Assembly: GCF_030552895.1 (NCBI RefSeq)
Contig: NZ_CP130649.1
Location: forward strand, 124,001 to 188,000
DNA: 64,000 nt
Reading direction: 5' to 3'
Origin: Tatumella ptyseos
GTDB taxonomy: Bacteria > Pseudomonadota > Gammaproteobacteria > Enterobacterales > Enterobacteriaceae
A program made the position numbers and the translations under genes. Below the pieces are notes generated by a model. That model ran no database searches, had not been told where the DNA came from, and saw only the letters and a program-made list of their open reading frames with translations. Below, one piece after another: positions 27,770 through 37,858 of the stretch (within the stretch, counting starts at the first letter, position 1; each line of letters opens with the position of its first letter).

Positions 27770-29122
27770 TTAACGCATGGTCACAAATTCTTCCGCAGAA
27801 GTCGGGTGAATCGCCACCGTATTATCGAAGTCACACTTAGTAGCACCCATCTTCAATGCCACAGCGAAGCCCTGTAGCATCTCATCCATGCCGTAGCCGA
27901 TCCCGTGGATACCGACGATTTTTTCTTCTTTACCGACGCAGACTAACTTCATCCGGCAAGGTTGGCGGTATTGCGTGACTGCCGTGTACATCGCGGTAAA
28001 TGAAGAGGTATAAACCTTCACTTGCTCATCGCCGAATTGTTTACGCGCATCTGGCTCGCTAAGTCCAACAGTACCAATCGGTGGATGGCTAAACACGACG
28101 GTCGCGATATTAGAGTAGTCTAGATGCTCGTCGGGCTTATTGTTGAATAAACGTTCAGAGAGGCGGCGTCCAGCAGCCACTGCGACAGGCGTTAATTCCA
28201 CTGCACCAGTGTTATCACCGACTGCATAAATGCCCGGAACAGAGGTGTTCTGGAACTTATCGACAGTAATGTAACCTTTATCGTTCAGTTCAACACCCGT
28301 CACTGAAAGATTAATGCTATCGGTAGATGGCGCACGGCCAATAGCCCAAATCAGGCAATCGGTATTATGTTCTTTACCGTTGGTGAAATGGATGGTTAAG
28401 CTGCCATCGCTGTTCTTCTCAATACGCTCGGCTTCACACTCTTTATGCAAGTGTGGCCCCTCTTTTTCCATCACCTCAACCAGGGTATCGGAAAGTAGTG
28501 GGTCAAAGCCTCGTAACGGCTTATCTTTACGTAAGAAGAGGTCAGTTTCTGCACCCAATGAGTTCAGTACGCCAGCCACCTCTACAGCGATATAACCTGC
28601 CCCTATCACCGCAACACGGGCAGGTAGCTCATCTAACTCAAAGAAACCATCGGAATCAATCCCGTATTCAGCCCCTGGGATGCTTGGTAGGACAGGATGA
28701 CCTCCTGTGGCAATCAAAATATGGTCAGCCGTGTAGGTTTCACCATTCACTTCCACAGTATGGGCGTCGACAAAGGTTGCAAACCCACGGATGACGTCGA
28801 CATTATTTTTCCCCAACACGTTATCGTAAGAGGTGTGAATACGATCGATATACGCTGAGCGATTTTTGATCAACGTTTTCCAATCAAACTTATTCACTGT
28901 GGTATCGAAGCCGTAATCTGGGCCGTACATATGAATCGCTTCGGCGATTTGTGCGGCATGCCACATGACTTTTTTAGGGACACAGCCTACGTTAACACAG
29001 GTGCCGCCTAACGCTTTAGCTTCTACCAAGGCACATTTTTTACCGTGCATCGCTGCGCGATTGATCGAGGCGATACCGCCGCTCCCGCCACCAATTGCGA
29101 GATAGTCATAATGTTTCGTCAT
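27770..29122 (-). CDS. gor: Glutathione reductase
   Basis: A 450-residue FAD enzyme, same length as E. coli Gor, that reduces glutathione disulphide with NADPH. FAD motif GGGSGG at 11-16, redox pair in [13 protein letters not shown] (Cys42, Cys47), and the C-terminal active-site His/Glu in HPTSAEE. I chose MTKHYDY at 29122, matching E. coli; an ATG four codons upstream is less likely. In E. coli gor is the neighbour of rlmJ; here rnz and a glycosyltransferase gene lie between them. Confidence 0.96.
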   Translation of the reverse strand: MTKHYDYLAIGGGSGGIASINRAAMHGKKCALVEAKALGGTCVNVGCVPKKVMWHAAQIAEAIHMYGPDYGFDTTVNKFDWKTLIKNRSAYIDRIHTSYDNVLGKNNVDVIRGFATFVDAHTVEVNGETYTADHILIATGGHPVLPSIPGAEYGIDSDGFFELDELPARVAVIGAGYIAVEVAGVLNSLGAETDLFLRKDKPLRGFDPLLSDTLVEVMEKEGPHLHKECEAERIEKNSDGSLTIHFTNGKEHNTDCLIWAIGRAPSTDSINLSVTGVELNDKGYITVDKFQNTSVPGIYAVGDNTGAVELTPVAVAAGRRLSERLFNNKPDEHLDYSNIATVVFSHPPIGTVGLSEPDARKQFGDEQVKVYTSSFTAMYTAVTQYRQPCRMKLVCVGKEEKIVGIHGIGYGMDEMLQGFAVALKMGATKCDFDNTVAIHPTSAEEFVTMR

Positions 29123-29263
29123 CGTTCCTTCCATCTTAGTTGAGGTCGATATATGAATAAATTTCTCAGTACAGTGTAACCTGCGGCAGAAAAACTATGC
29201 AAAGTTTGCTTCTATAGCTGTGATAGGCTTAGATCATGCAATTAAACCTAATGGGATGCAGCG

Positions 29264-30175
29264 ATGTATTTAACTTTTCTTGGTACCTGTGCCGGCGCAC
29301 CCAGTCTACAACGTAATGTCACCAGTATAGCACTCAGCTTCTCGCCTAAGGGGGAGACTTGGTTATTTGATTGCGGTGAAGCGACACAGCACCAGTTTAT
29401 GCGGACCGACCTAAAGCCGGGCCGATTAGAAAAAATTTTTATTACTCACCTTCATGGTGATCATATTTTCGGTCTTCCCGGTATCTTGACCAGTCGCTCG
29501 ATGAGCAGCATCGCCACACCTCTCACTATCTATGGTCCGAAAGGTTTGAAAACCTTTATTGATACGGCACTGATGATTAGTGGGTCGTGGGTGGATTTTC
29601 CTTTAGAGATTATTGAAGTGGAGCCAGGTATCGTTGTAGAGAGCGACGAGTTACGGGTTATTGCCCAGCCGTTGAACCATGTTATTCCCTGTTTTGGCTA
29701 CCGTGTCGAGCAGCGAGATCGCCCCGGGAAGTTGGATCAGCAGCGGCTAAAGGACGATGAGATTCCTGCGGGGGCTTGGTTGCAGCAATTGAAAAAAGGA
29801 AAGAATATTTGTCTAGCCGATGGGCGTGAAATTATCGCAGAACATTATCTTGGGCCGAGTAAAAAAGGGAAGGTCGTGACTATTCTCGGTGATACGGCAC
29901 CCTGTGATAATGCAATTATTTTGGCTCAACACGCGGATATTTTAGTGCACGAAGCCACACTTGAAGCATCGATGGCAGAAAAAGCGAATAGCAGGGGACA
30001 TTCCACGACGGCGCAAGCGGCATCGATTGCGGAGCAGGCACGAGTAAGTAAATTGATCGCAACACATTTTAGCTCTCGTTATCGCCAGCAAGATATGCCG
30101 CGGCTACTGGCAGAATGCCGAGCAACATTTGCGAATACCGAACTCGCTTACGACTTTATGGTCGTTAATCTTTAA
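29264..30175 (+). CDS. rnz: Ribonuclease Z / RNase BN
   Basis: A 303-residue zinc beta-lactamase-fold nuclease. The metal motif HLHGDH is at 62-67, and the C-terminal HATHFSSRY-type ligands (ATHFSSRY) are present. It matures tRNA 3' ends or, in E. coli, acts as RNase BN on RNAs. Length matches E. coli ElaC/Rnz (305). Its own terminator follows. Confidence 0.95.
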   Translation: MYLTFLGTCAGAPSLQRNVTSIALSFSPKGETWLFDCGEATQHQFMRTDLKPGRLEKIFITHLHGDHIFGLPGILTSRSMSSIATPLTIYGPKGLKTFIDTALMISGSWVDFPLEIIEVEPGIVVESDELRVIAQPLNHVIPCFGYRVEQRDRPGKLDQQRLKDDEIPAGAWLQQLKKGKNICLADGREIIAEHYLGPSKKGKVVTILGDTAPCDNAIILAQHADILVHEATLEASMAEKANSRGHSTTAQAASIAEQARVSKLIATHFSSRYRQQDMPRLLAECRATFANTELAYDFMVVNL

Positions 30176-30184
30176 CAGACGGTT

Positions 30185-30234
30185 AGCTCGTATCGTATCA
30201 ATATTGATAGCAATATTGGGTGATATGAGCTTTT
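30185..30234 (+). terminator. Terminator after rnz
   Basis: An outer 10-bp stem (AGCTCGTATC with GATATGAGCT, one G-T pair) encloses a second 7-bp stem (AATATTG with CAATATT) and runs into four Ts, 10 bp after the stop. Confidence 0.78.
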
Positions 30235-30396
30235 GATGGAAATTCGGTTGCCATATTAGAGATGTACTCTATGGGAACGCTAAATTATCATTCTTTTCAA
30301 CTGTTACAATCCTTACGGCGTTCCCCGTGACTTATATACTCATCACGGAGAAGTACACTCTTCTTACTGGATATGGCTGTTGTAGTGGCAAAAGAT

Positions 30397-31200
30397 TTAC
30401 TTCGACATCGTCGATTTTTTTCGGTTTATTGGGATTTTTTTATATAAATAGCTTGGTGATATTCTTTTTAAAGAAGACTTTATTTTTTCTGCAATGGTTT
30501 TTTTCACTTTGTAGTTTTTAGTATATTTTTGTGAATTAACCACACTTGGATACGAAATTGAATCTTTAGCGTTAAGTACCGTATCTTGTATACATAATGC
30601 CGGTTCTATTTGATAAGTGACACCAAATGAATTTAGATAAAGTCTAAATAGCTCATGATCAACAGGCACAAGATCGGCTCTATTTTTTATGCTATTCATT
30701 AAAGATATAGCACAATTCTTGGTTATTATATAGCCAGCAGCACCTGGATTTATAGTTTTTAAAGGGAATATTATATGTGATTTAAAATATTTTTTGTTTG
30801 TGAATAAAAAATCGTAATAGTATTTTTTAAATTTTTCTAACTTTACTATGCCTGCATCTACCGGTATCCAGCTAGTATTTTTTATAAAAATGGATAGGTT
30901 ATCACTTATGTGAACATCATCTTCAAAAATAGCAATCTGGTCAGATCCAGAATCACTGTTGGCAAAATCGGCGATGATTTTTAAATGACTAAGCATGCAC
31001 GATTTTTCCAAATCATTCATTCTACTCTCGCCAAAATGAATCCCTAACTCCCTACTAGTAGTATCGTTTTCGGAGGGGGTTATGGCATCAAAAAAAGAGA
31101 AATCTACTTCAATGCGGCTCATCTGCTGCTTGATATTCTCTCTTCTTTTTTCGTTTTTTTCTCTTAAAGAAATAACTTTAACTTTCACTGTAACTCTCAA
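30397..31200 (-). CDS. Family 25 glycosyltransferase (LOS/LPS type)
   Basis: A 267-residue GT25 protein: donor-site start VISLREKNEKRRENI, SCMLSHL at 67-73 (usually GCxLSH), IFEDDV at 91-96 holding the acidic metal/sugar motif, and NPGAAGYIIT. GT25 enzymes add galactose or related sugars to the outer core of lipooligosaccharide in Haemophilus and Neisseria. The gene is strikingly AT-rich and full of Lys, Ile, Asn codons (AAA, ATA, AAT), unlike both neighbours. It interrupts the gor-rlmJ order, pointing to horizontal gain. The C-terminus is very basic. Confidence 0.85.
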   Translation of the reverse strand: MRVTVKVKVISLREKNEKRRENIKQQMSRIEVDFSFFDAITPSENDTTSRELGIHFGESRMNDLEKSCMLSHLKIIADFANSDSGSDQIAIFEDDVHISDNLSIFIKNTSWIPVDAGIVKLEKFKKYYYDFLFTNKKYFKSHIIFPLKTINPGAAGYIITKNCAISLMNSIKNRADLVPVDHELFRLYLNSFGVTYQIEPALCIQDTVLNAKDSISYPSVVNSQKYTKNYKVKKTIAEKIKSSLKRISPSYLYKKIPINRKKSTMSK

Positions 31201-31609
31201 AAATTGAGTAATTTATAAATTTACTATTACGATGAATTATTAGCATGCTTACTTTATTTCACATAATGCTGCATTTGAAAATAATTGAATGCGTAAGTAA
31301 ATCCTATAATAACAAATCTTAATCACTCTTAGAACGTTAATCCCACCCATCACCAATTTTTAAAAAAGGAAATAGGCAAGGGTTCTTTCTATGATAAAAA
31401 TCAGTAAAAAGATTTTGGGCACAACTGATAAAAATTTCGCTACTTATTTCTTGAACGCTGGAAAGTAAATAAAGACGTGATGAATTGTTATTTCTTGAAC
31501 AGAGTAAGGATTGTTTTCAGAGTATTTTACTATCCGAAGGGAAAATACTCTTGGTTAAGGCCGATCAGGAATATAAGAGCGCTATATATAACATAGCGCT
31601 CGCTGATCA
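31201..31609. other. AT-rich intergenic region with hairpins, no clear gene
   Basis: The 409 bp between the glycosyltransferase and rlmJ hold a perfect 10-bp inverted repeat (AGAGTATTTT 31519-31528; AAAATACTCT 31542-31551), a hairpin after rlmJ (GAGCGCTAT and ATAGCGCTC, about 31577-31601), and a 13-bp direct repeat TTATTTCTTGAAC (31444-31456 and 31488-31500). It must hold the glycosyltransferase promoter. Two tiny ORFs (25 and 38 codons) have no recognised relatives. Confidence 0.6.
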
Positions 31610-32452
31610 TTATTCTGGAACAATCCACTCGACTAAAGTATGCCCAGTTCCTTGCGGGACAAGTTGCTCATGTAACCATGGCAGCACTGAACGCATTTGT
31701 TGTTCCAACTTCCAGGGTGGATTGATCACTATCATACCGGAGGCTGTCATGCCGCGTTGGTCACTATCTGGCTTGACCGCAAGTTCAATCTGCAGGATCC
31801 GACGGATGCCGGTATCTTTCAGGTCGGTAATCATTCGTTTGATCTGCTGGCGTAATACAACCGGATACCACAAAGCATAAACACCGGTGGAGAAACGCTT
31901 ATAGCCTTCTGCGATCCCTTGTACTACTGCCTGATAGTCTGTTTTGATCTCGTAAGGGGGATCGATAAGGATCAGACCACGACGAGAGGGAGGCGGCAGC
32001 TTGGCTTTTAATTGTTGATATCCATCGCCTCGAGCGACAACGGCACGAAGATCTTTTTGGAACTCACCACGCAGCAACGGATAGTCACTCGGGTGCAGCT
32101 CTGTCAGTTGTAATTGATCCTGCTCACGTAATAAGTGACGAGCGATCAACGGCGATCCTGGATAATATTTGAGTTGTCCGGAAGGATTTAGATCACGTAC
32201 TGCTTGCAGATAGGGGGCGAGTTCAGCAGGGGGATTACTTTGTTGCCAAATACGGGCGATACCTTCCATATATTCGCCTGTCCGCTCAGCTTGTTCGCTA
32301 TTAAGAAGATAACGGCCGGCCCCTGCATGGGTATCCAAATAAAGAAAAGGCTTATCCTTCTCTTTTAATGCCGAAATAATAAGGCTCTGCACGGTGTGCT
32401 TTAAAACGTCGGCATGGTTACCCGCGTGGAAGCTGTGGCGATAGCTCAGCAT
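31610..32452 (-). CDS. rlmJ: 23S rRNA (adenine-2030-N6)-methyltransferase
   Basis: A 280-residue SAM-dependent enzyme. It starts MLSYRHSFHAGNHADVLKH, the family signature, and has the catalytic DPPY motif (LIDPPYEIKTDYQ). It methylates A2030 of 23S rRNA; E. coli RlmJ (YhiR) has the same length. The start at 32452 follows AAGGAAATCAC. The frame runs 48 codons further upstream without homology. It is divergent from prlC as in E. coli. Confidence 0.96.
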   Translation of the reverse strand: MLSYRHSFHAGNHADVLKHTVQSLIISALKEKDKPFLYLDTHAGAGRYLLNSEQAERTGEYMEGIARIWQQSNPPAELAPYLQAVRDLNPSGQLKYYPGSPLIARHLLREQDQLQLTELHPSDYPLLRGEFQKDLRAVVARGDGYQQLKAKLPPPSRRGLILIDPPYEIKTDYQAVVQGIAEGYKRFSTGVYALWYPVVLRQQIKRMITDLKDTGIRRILQIELAVKPDSDQRGMTASGMIVINPPWKLEQQMRSVLPWLHEQLVPQGTGHTLVEWIVPE

Positions 32453-32570
32453 GTGATTTCCTTTATAACAGAACACGACAAAAACGAGACAGATACAGCT
32501 GTCTATGAAGGATGAGTATAACAAATTGCGCCCCGTGGCAGTAGCATTACGCCGGATCGATGGTGGGGTA

Positions 32571-32598
32571 ATTGATATTTTTCTATTCATCCCCATAT
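32571..32598 (+). promoter_or_regulatory. Candidate sigma-32 (heat-shock) promoter for prlC
   Basis: ATTGATA (32571-32577) and CCCCATAT (32591-32598), 13 bp apart, resemble sigma-32 elements CTTGAAA and CCCCATNT. The -10 match is complete. prlC is a heat-shock gene in E. coli. It lies 49 bp before the start codon. Confidence 0.7.
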
Positions 32599-32646
32599 CT
32601 TAAAAATACGCTCAGCGTTCAACTTAACCCTTTATAGGACGGTGCT

Positions 32647-34689
32647 ATGACAAATCCACTACTCACCCCTTTCAGCTTGCCACCTTTCTCAGCGATCAAA
32701 CCCGAGCATGTTGTGCCAGCAGTCACGGCGGCGCTAGACGAATGCCGTACAACCGTCGAACGAGTGGTCGGCCAGCCTGGACCCTACACATGGCAAAATC
32801 TTTGTCAGCCTTTAGCGGAAGCCGATGACCGCTTGGGACGTATTTTTTCACCTGTTAGCCATCTTAATTCGGTCAAAAACAGCCCCGAGTTACGTGAAGC
32901 CTATGAAGGTGTACTCCCCCTCTTATCAGAGTATGGTACTTGGGTTGGGCAACATGCTGGGTTATATCAAGCCTACCGTAGCTTAAAGGACAGCCCTGAG
33001 TTTACTGCGTTATCCTTAGCGGAGCAGAAAGCGGTAGACAACGCTCTACGCGACTTTGAGCTATCAGGGATTGGTTTACCGAGCGATAAACAGAAACGTT
33101 ATGGTGAAATCTCTGCGCGTCTGTCCGAAATTGGTGCGGCATACAGCAATAACGTGTTAGACGCGACGATGGGCTGGAGCAAACTGATTACAGAGGAGAG
33201 CGAACTGGCCGGTATGCCAGAAAGCGCTCTCGCCGCTGCGCAGGCGCAAGCTGAAGCCAAACAGCAGCAAGGCTGGTTATTAACCTTGGATATTCCAAGC
33301 TACTTACCGGTAATGACTTACTGCGACAACCAAGCATTACGTGAAGAAATGTATCGTGCCTATAGCACCCGTGCCTCTGACCAGGGACCAAATGCCGGGA
33401 AATGGGATAATGGCCCACTTATTGAAGAAGAACTGGCATTACGTCATGAAATTGCTCAGTTACTGGGTTTTGGTTCCTTCGCAGAAAAATCCTTAGCCAC
33501 CAAAATGGCAGAATCAACGGAGCAAGTCATTGGATTCCTTAATGACCTTGCTGATCGCGCTCAACCACAAGGCCAGCGCGAGCTAGCTCAATTACGCGAG
33601 TTTGCTCAACAGCATTACGGGGTGAGCGACTTACAGCCTTGGGATATCACGTGGTATGCCGAAAAGCAGAAACAACATCTTTATACCATCAGTGATGAGC
33701 AATTACGTCCTTACTTCCCTGAGCAGCGCGCGTTAAGCGGCCTGTTCGAGGTTATCCGTCGAGTCTATGGTCTACGTGCAGCAGAACGTCACGATGTCGA
33801 TGTATGGCATCCTGAAGTACGCTTCTTTGATCTGTTTGATGGTGACGATCAGCTGGTGGGGAGCTTCTATCTTGATCTTTACGCACGTGAACATAAGCGT
33901 GGTGGGGCTTGGATGGATGACTGTGTTGGGCGTATGAAAAAAGCCGATGGCTCACTACAAAAACCGGTGGCTTACCTCACTTGTAACTTCAACCGTCCTG
34001 TTGGCAATAAGCCAGCACTCTTCACGCATGACGAAGTGGTGACGCTGTTCCATGAGTTCGGTCATGGCCTTCACCACATGTTAACGCAGATCGATACGGC
34101 TGGCGTTTCGGGGATCAATGGCGTGCCATGGGATGCTGTCGAACTCCCGAGTCAATTTATGGAAAACTGGTGCTGGGAGCCGGAGGCGCTTGCCTTTATC
34201 TCCGGTCACTACGAGACAGGTGAGCCTCTACCTCAGGCTTTACTGGAAAAAATGTTGGCAGCAAAAAATTATAATGCCGCGATGTTTATTCTCCGTCAGC
34301 TTGAGTTCGGTCTCTTCGACTTCCGTTTACATGCCGAATATCAACCGGAGAAAGGGGCGCGAGTCCTTGATATCCTGCATGATGTGAAGCAGAAAGTTGC
34401 GGTAATGCCTTCTCCAGCATGGGGACGCTTCCCACACGCCTTCAGTCATATTTTCGCTGGCGGTTATGCGGCGGGCTACTACAGCTACCTCTGGGCTGAT
34501 GTACTGGCTGCCGATGCTTGGTCACGTTTTGAAGAAGAAGGGATTTTTAACCGCGAAACCGGACAATCCTTCTTGGATAACGTCTTAAGCCGTGGCGGCT
34601 CTGAGGCACCCATGGCATTGTTTAAGCGATTCCGTGGACGTGAGCCGCAAATCGACGCCATGCTTAAGCAATACGGTATCGAAGGCTAG
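32647..34689 (+). CDS. prlC: Oligopeptidase A
   Basis: A 680-residue zinc peptidase of family M3 with HEFGH at 469-473 and the downstream Glu in PSQFMENWCWEPE. It degrades signal peptides and short peptides in the cytoplasm; length matches E. coli PrlC. It starts MTNPLLTPFSLPPFSAI, as in the family, after TATAGGACGGTGCT. rsmJ starts 3 bp after its stop, so the two form an operon. Confidence 0.96.
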   Translation: MTNPLLTPFSLPPFSAIKPEHVVPAVTAALDECRTTVERVVGQPGPYTWQNLCQPLAEADDRLGRIFSPVSHLNSVKNSPELREAYEGVLPLLSEYGTWVGQHAGLYQAYRSLKDSPEFTALSLAEQKAVDNALRDFELSGIGLPSDKQKRYGEISARLSEIGAAYSNNVLDATMGWSKLITEESELAGMPESALAAAQAQAEAKQQQGWLLTLDIPSYLPVMTYCDNQALREEMYRAYSTRASDQGPNAGKWDNGPLIEEELALRHEIAQLLGFGSFAEKSLATKMAESTEQVIGFLNDLADRAQPQGQRELAQLREFAQQHYGVSDLQPWDITWYAEKQKQHLYTISDEQLRPYFPEQRALSGLFEVIRRVYGLRAAERHDVDVWHPEVRFFDLFDGDDQLVGSFYLDLYAREHKRGGAWMDDCVGRMKKADGSLQKPVAYLTCNFNRPVGNKPALFTHDEVVTLFHEFGHGLHHMLTQIDTAGVSGINGVPWDAVELPSQFMENWCWEPEALAFISGHYETGEPLPQALLEKMLAAKNYNAAMFILRQLEFGLFDFRLHAEYQPEKGARVLDILHDVKQKVAVMPSPAWGRFPHAFSHIFAGGYAAGYYSYLWADVLAADAWSRFEEEGIFNRETGQSFLDNVLSRGGSEAPMALFKRFRGREPQIDAMLKQYGIEG

Positions 34690-34692
34690 TAA

Positions 34693-35454
34693 GTGAATAT
34701 TTACTTACTTGATGAAACAGGCACCCAATCGGGTGCCTTAACTGTTATCGCCGATCGATGGCGCCTAGTTCACGATGAAAATGCGCCACTCGCGCTGGTA
34801 TTAACCGATCAGCAATTAGAACTGCGTAAACGCGATGAGCCTAAGCTCGGTGGCATTTTCGTTGACTTTGTCTCTGGAGCAATGGCACATCGCCGTAAAT
34901 TTGGCGGGGGACGTGGTGAAGCGGTAGCAAAAGCAGTAGGTATTAAAGGTACCTATCTCCCCGATGTTGTTGATGCGACGGCTGGCCTAGGCAGGGATGC
35001 TTTCGTATTAGCATCCTTAGGTTGCCGAGTACGTATGATTGAAAGACATCCTGTGGTGGCGGCACTACTTGAAGATGGATTACAACGGGGATATAAAGAC
35101 CCTGAAATTGGCGAATGGTTGCAGCAACGATTGACCCTCATCTATGGTCCAAGCGTACAGCAACTCAGTACCTTATGTCCGCGTCCAGACGTCGTCTACC
35201 TTGACCCGATGTATCCCCATCGTCAGAAGAGTGCTTTAGTCAAAAAAGAGATGAGAATCTTTCAATCTTTGGTTGGTCCAGATGAAGATGCTGACAGTCT
35301 ATTAGAGCCCGCTAGGGTATTAGCTAAGCGCCGAATTGTGGTGAAGCGTCCAGATTACGCGCCACCGCTTAATGGCGTAGCGACCAGTTCCGCCGTTGTC
35401 ACGAAAAGTCATCGCTTTGATATTTACCCTTCGCTTAATCCAGAAACCCCTTAA
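34693..35454 (+). CDS. rsmJ: 16S rRNA (guanine-1516-N2)-methyltransferase
   Basis: A 253-residue SAM methyltransferase (E. coli YhiQ). Conserved stretches are [41 protein letters not shown] (SAM site) and [20 protein letters not shown]. It uses a GTG start at 34693, three bases after prlC, giving the homologous N-terminus ([10 protein letters not shown]). It methylates G1516 of 16S rRNA. Confidence 0.95.
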   Translation: MNIYLLDETGTQSGALTVIADRWRLVHDENAPLALVLTDQQLELRKRDEPKLGGIFVDFVSGAMAHRRKFGGGRGEAVAKAVGIKGTYLPDVVDATAGLGRDAFVLASLGCRVRMIERHPVVAALLEDGLQRGYKDPEIGEWLQQRLTLIYGPSVQQLSTLCPRPDVVYLDPMYPHRQKSALVKKEMRIFQSLVGPDEDADSLLEPARVLAKRRIVVKRPDYAPPLNGVATSSAVVTKSHRFDIYPSLNPETP

Positions 35455-35460
35455 GAAACG

Positions 35461-35489
35461 CTCCCGATCTTGAGCAATACGATCGGGAG
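35461..35489. terminator. Shared terminator rsmJ / uspA
   Basis: CTCCCGATC and GATCGGGAG form a perfect 9-bp stem (11-nt loop) between convergent genes, 6 bp after rsmJ and 11 bp before the uspA stop. Confidence 0.85.
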
Positions 35490-35500
35490 ACCATTACCGA

Positions 35501-35932
35501 TTATTCTTCGTCACGGAATGGTACGATCAACATGTCGACATGAACGTTATTAATCAGTTGTCGGGCTGAAGACATCAATTTACTCCAGAAGTCTTGGTGA
35601 TGGCCACAAATGACTAAATCGATATCGTATTTATTAATGGCGTCGATCAAGACTTGCGCTAACTCGCCTGTACCACTCAGAATCTCGCTGAAAGGATAAC
35701 CCGCTTGGTTAGCAAGGGTCGTCAAGGCTTGCGAAGTCTCCTGAGAAATACGTTTTTGCATATCGCCTAAGTTCACATCAATCAGACCGGTATAAAGATC
35801 GGAATAGTTGACATCTACATGAATTATCGAGACTTTGGCGTTATAAGGTTTCGCTAACGAAACCGCTTTCTGGACTAATTCTTCGCTTTCTGGTGAGAGA
35901 TCGACGGCCACCAAAACATGATGATATGACAT
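35501..35932 (-). CDS. uspA: Universal stress protein A
   Basis: A 143-residue UspA-family protein ([20 protein letters not shown]... [13 protein letters not shown]... [22 protein letters not shown]). It is induced under growth arrest and aids stress survival in E. coli. The start at 35932 fits E. coli UspA; the 24 codons upstream have no homology. In E. coli uspB stands next to it on the other strand; here pitA follows directly and no uspB is present. Confidence 0.94.
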   Translation of the reverse strand: MSYHHVLVAVDLSPESEELVQKAVSLAKPYNAKVSIIHVDVNYSDLYTGLIDVNLGDMQKRISQETSQALTTLANQAGYPFSEILSGTGELAQVLIDAINKYDIDLVICGHHQDFWSKLMSSARQLINNVHVDMLIVPFRDEE

Positions 35933-36107
35933 GATAAACTCCTTATTGGCGCAATAGTCACGACACAGCGGTTCGCTCATATTGATGTTTCTGTGAAGAG
36001 ACAATCATAGCGTTAAGCGCAAGAACTGTCATGACGAAACCATTGAATAAACTTAAGAGAAGTATAGCCTGACTTGGCGAGGAGAGCAGTGGATCAGAGG
36101 GAAAAGT

Positions 36108-36134
36108 AAGACACAGATCAATGACCTGTGTCTT
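36108..36134 (-). terminator. pitA terminator
   Basis: AAGACACAG and CTGTGTCTT form a perfect 9-bp stem 8 bp past the pitA stop; on the minus strand it is followed by ACTTTT. Confidence 0.8.
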
Positions 36135-36141
36135 AATTGTC

Positions 36142-37629
36142 TTAAAGCAGTTGCAGGGCTATCCAGTACAGTGCACCCGAAAGTAGGATGGAGACCGGCA
36201 GGGTCAATACCCAGGCTAACGCGATACTACGAATCGTTTTCGACTGTACGCCGCCGCCATCAACAATCATGGTCCCCGCTACGGAAGACGAGAGGATATG
36301 TGTGGTCGACACGGGCATGCCTGTGTAACTCGCAATACCAATCGATACGGCAGCAGTAATCTGGGCTGACATACCTTGCGCGTAGGTCATACCATTCTTA
36401 CCAATTTTCTCACCGATAGTTGTGGCGACACGACGCCAACCGACCATCGTCCCTAAGGACAGAGCCAGTGCTACCGCTAAAATAATCCAAATGGGAGCAT
36501 ACTCGATGGTACCGTTGAGGTCGCTTTTCAAGTTACCTAAGAAACGCTTATCGTCAGAAGAGGTTTCCGGTAATTTAGCAATCTTATCGGCCGTATCAGA
36601 CATACATAACAATAAGCGGCGGACTTGAGAGCGGTTTTCGACGCTCAACTGGTCGTAGCTTGACAGATTGTTTAGTAAATCTTGTGCATGATGGACAGTC
36701 GCTAAACCATTCTCACTACTACAGTGGAAGGGCTCATTAGGATCAATCGCCGTACTTTTAGTAGTCGGTGGAGCAATCAGCGTGGAAACTTGTGGGTTAT
36801 GTTGCTGATAGTATTGCTCAAGGTGGTTCACCGCATCACGGGTTCGTGTGATGTCATACCCTGAGGCATTCATATTCACTACAAATCCCGCAGGCGCGAC
36901 ACCAATCAGTACTAACATCACTAGCCCGATACCTTTCTGGCCGTCGTTCGCACCGTGTGAATAGCTCACGCCAATTGCGGAAACGATTAAGGCTATACGT
37001 GTCCAAAAAGGTGGTTTTTTCTTACCATCTTTTTTCTCGCGTTGAGCGGGTGTCATATGGTTACGGCGGCGCTTCTTAGTACCACTCCAATACTTACGAA
37101 GTAGGAAGATAAGAAAGCCTGCAATCACCATCCCGACGATTGGCGATAGAATCAATGAGAGAAAAATATTGATTACTTTCGGTAGGTTGAGCGCTTCGAC
37201 TAGCGAACCACCCGTCACCAAGGCGTTCGTTACCGCAATACCAATAATGGCACCGATTAACGTATGCGAGCTTGATGCAGGTAAACCAAAATACCAAGTC
37301 CCTAAATTCCAGATTATTGCCGCAAGCAATATCGAGAATATCATTGCTAGCCCATGGGAGGAGCCAACGTTCAGCAGCAGATCGGTTGGCAGTATGTGCA
37401 CTATTGCATAGGCAACACTTAACCCGCCGAGTAAAACGCCGAGGAAATTGAATAAACCAGCCATCATTACAGCTAGTTGCGCACGCATGGCACGGGTGTA
37501 AATAACGGTAGCAACCGCATTCGCCGTATCATGGAAGCCATTGATTGCTTCGTAAAACAGAACAAACAGAAGTGCCAGAACTAAGAATAGACTGGTACTT
37601 AAATCAAGACCGGTAAACAGATGGAACAT
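36142..37629 (-). CDS. pitA: Low-affinity phosphate transporter PitA
   Basis: A 495-residue inner membrane protein of the PiT family, importing metal-phosphate with protons. It has the duplicated signature: [17 protein letters not shown] near the N-terminus and [18 protein letters not shown] in the middle, plus [18 protein letters not shown] large soluble loop (about 255-370) is less conserved and carries three Cys. The start at 37629 ([10 protein letters not shown]) matches E. coli; 12 more codons upstream are open. Confidence 0.95.
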   Translation of the reverse strand: MFHLFTGLDLSTSLFLVLALLFVLFYEAINGFHDTANAVATVIYTRAMRAQLAVMMAGLFNFLGVLLGGLSVAYAIVHILPTDLLLNVGSSHGLAMIFSILLAAIIWNLGTWYFGLPASSSHTLIGAIIGIAVTNALVTGGSLVEALNLPKVINIFLSLILSPIVGMVIAGFLIFLLRKYWSGTKKRRRNHMTPAQREKKDGKKKPPFWTRIALIVSAIGVSYSHGANDGQKGIGLVMLVLIGVAPAGFVVNMNASGYDITRTRDAVNHLEQYYQQHNPQVSTLIAPPTTKSTAIDPNEPFHCSSENGLATVHHAQDLLNNLSSYDQLSVENRSQVRRLLLCMSDTADKIAKLPETSSDDKRFLGNLKSDLNGTIEYAPIWIILAVALALSLGTMVGWRRVATTIGEKIGKNGMTYAQGMSAQITAAVSIGIASYTGMPVSTTHILSSSVAGTMIVDGGGVQSKTIRSIALAWVLTLPVSILLSGALYWIALQLL

Positions 37630-37858
37630 AATGTTACGCCATTTTAAGGGACATACCCTAGGCATTATCGGCGAGTTAGGTCCTTGCAGGAAAGCAAAAT
37701 ATCACACTTTTTTACCTTAACCCGCTATTTTCATTTAACGATCTATCAATTTTCTTATAAAAAAGAGTAGGTTATTTAATAATTGTTTAAGTTTTTTTTT
37801 TCTGACTAGCCACCAGCCTGTCTGGTCACTACAATCTGGCCTTTTAGAGGGGGGTAGT

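Noticed and set aside
31391..31596. Two tiny ORFs (25 and 38 codons) in the gap before rlmJ
   Set aside because: No recognised relatives; they share only the short direct repeat and the second runs through hairpin sequence.
31485..31880. Plus-strand ORF of 131 codons overlapping rlmJ
   Set aside because: It is antisense to the conserved rlmJ C-terminus and has no domain pattern.
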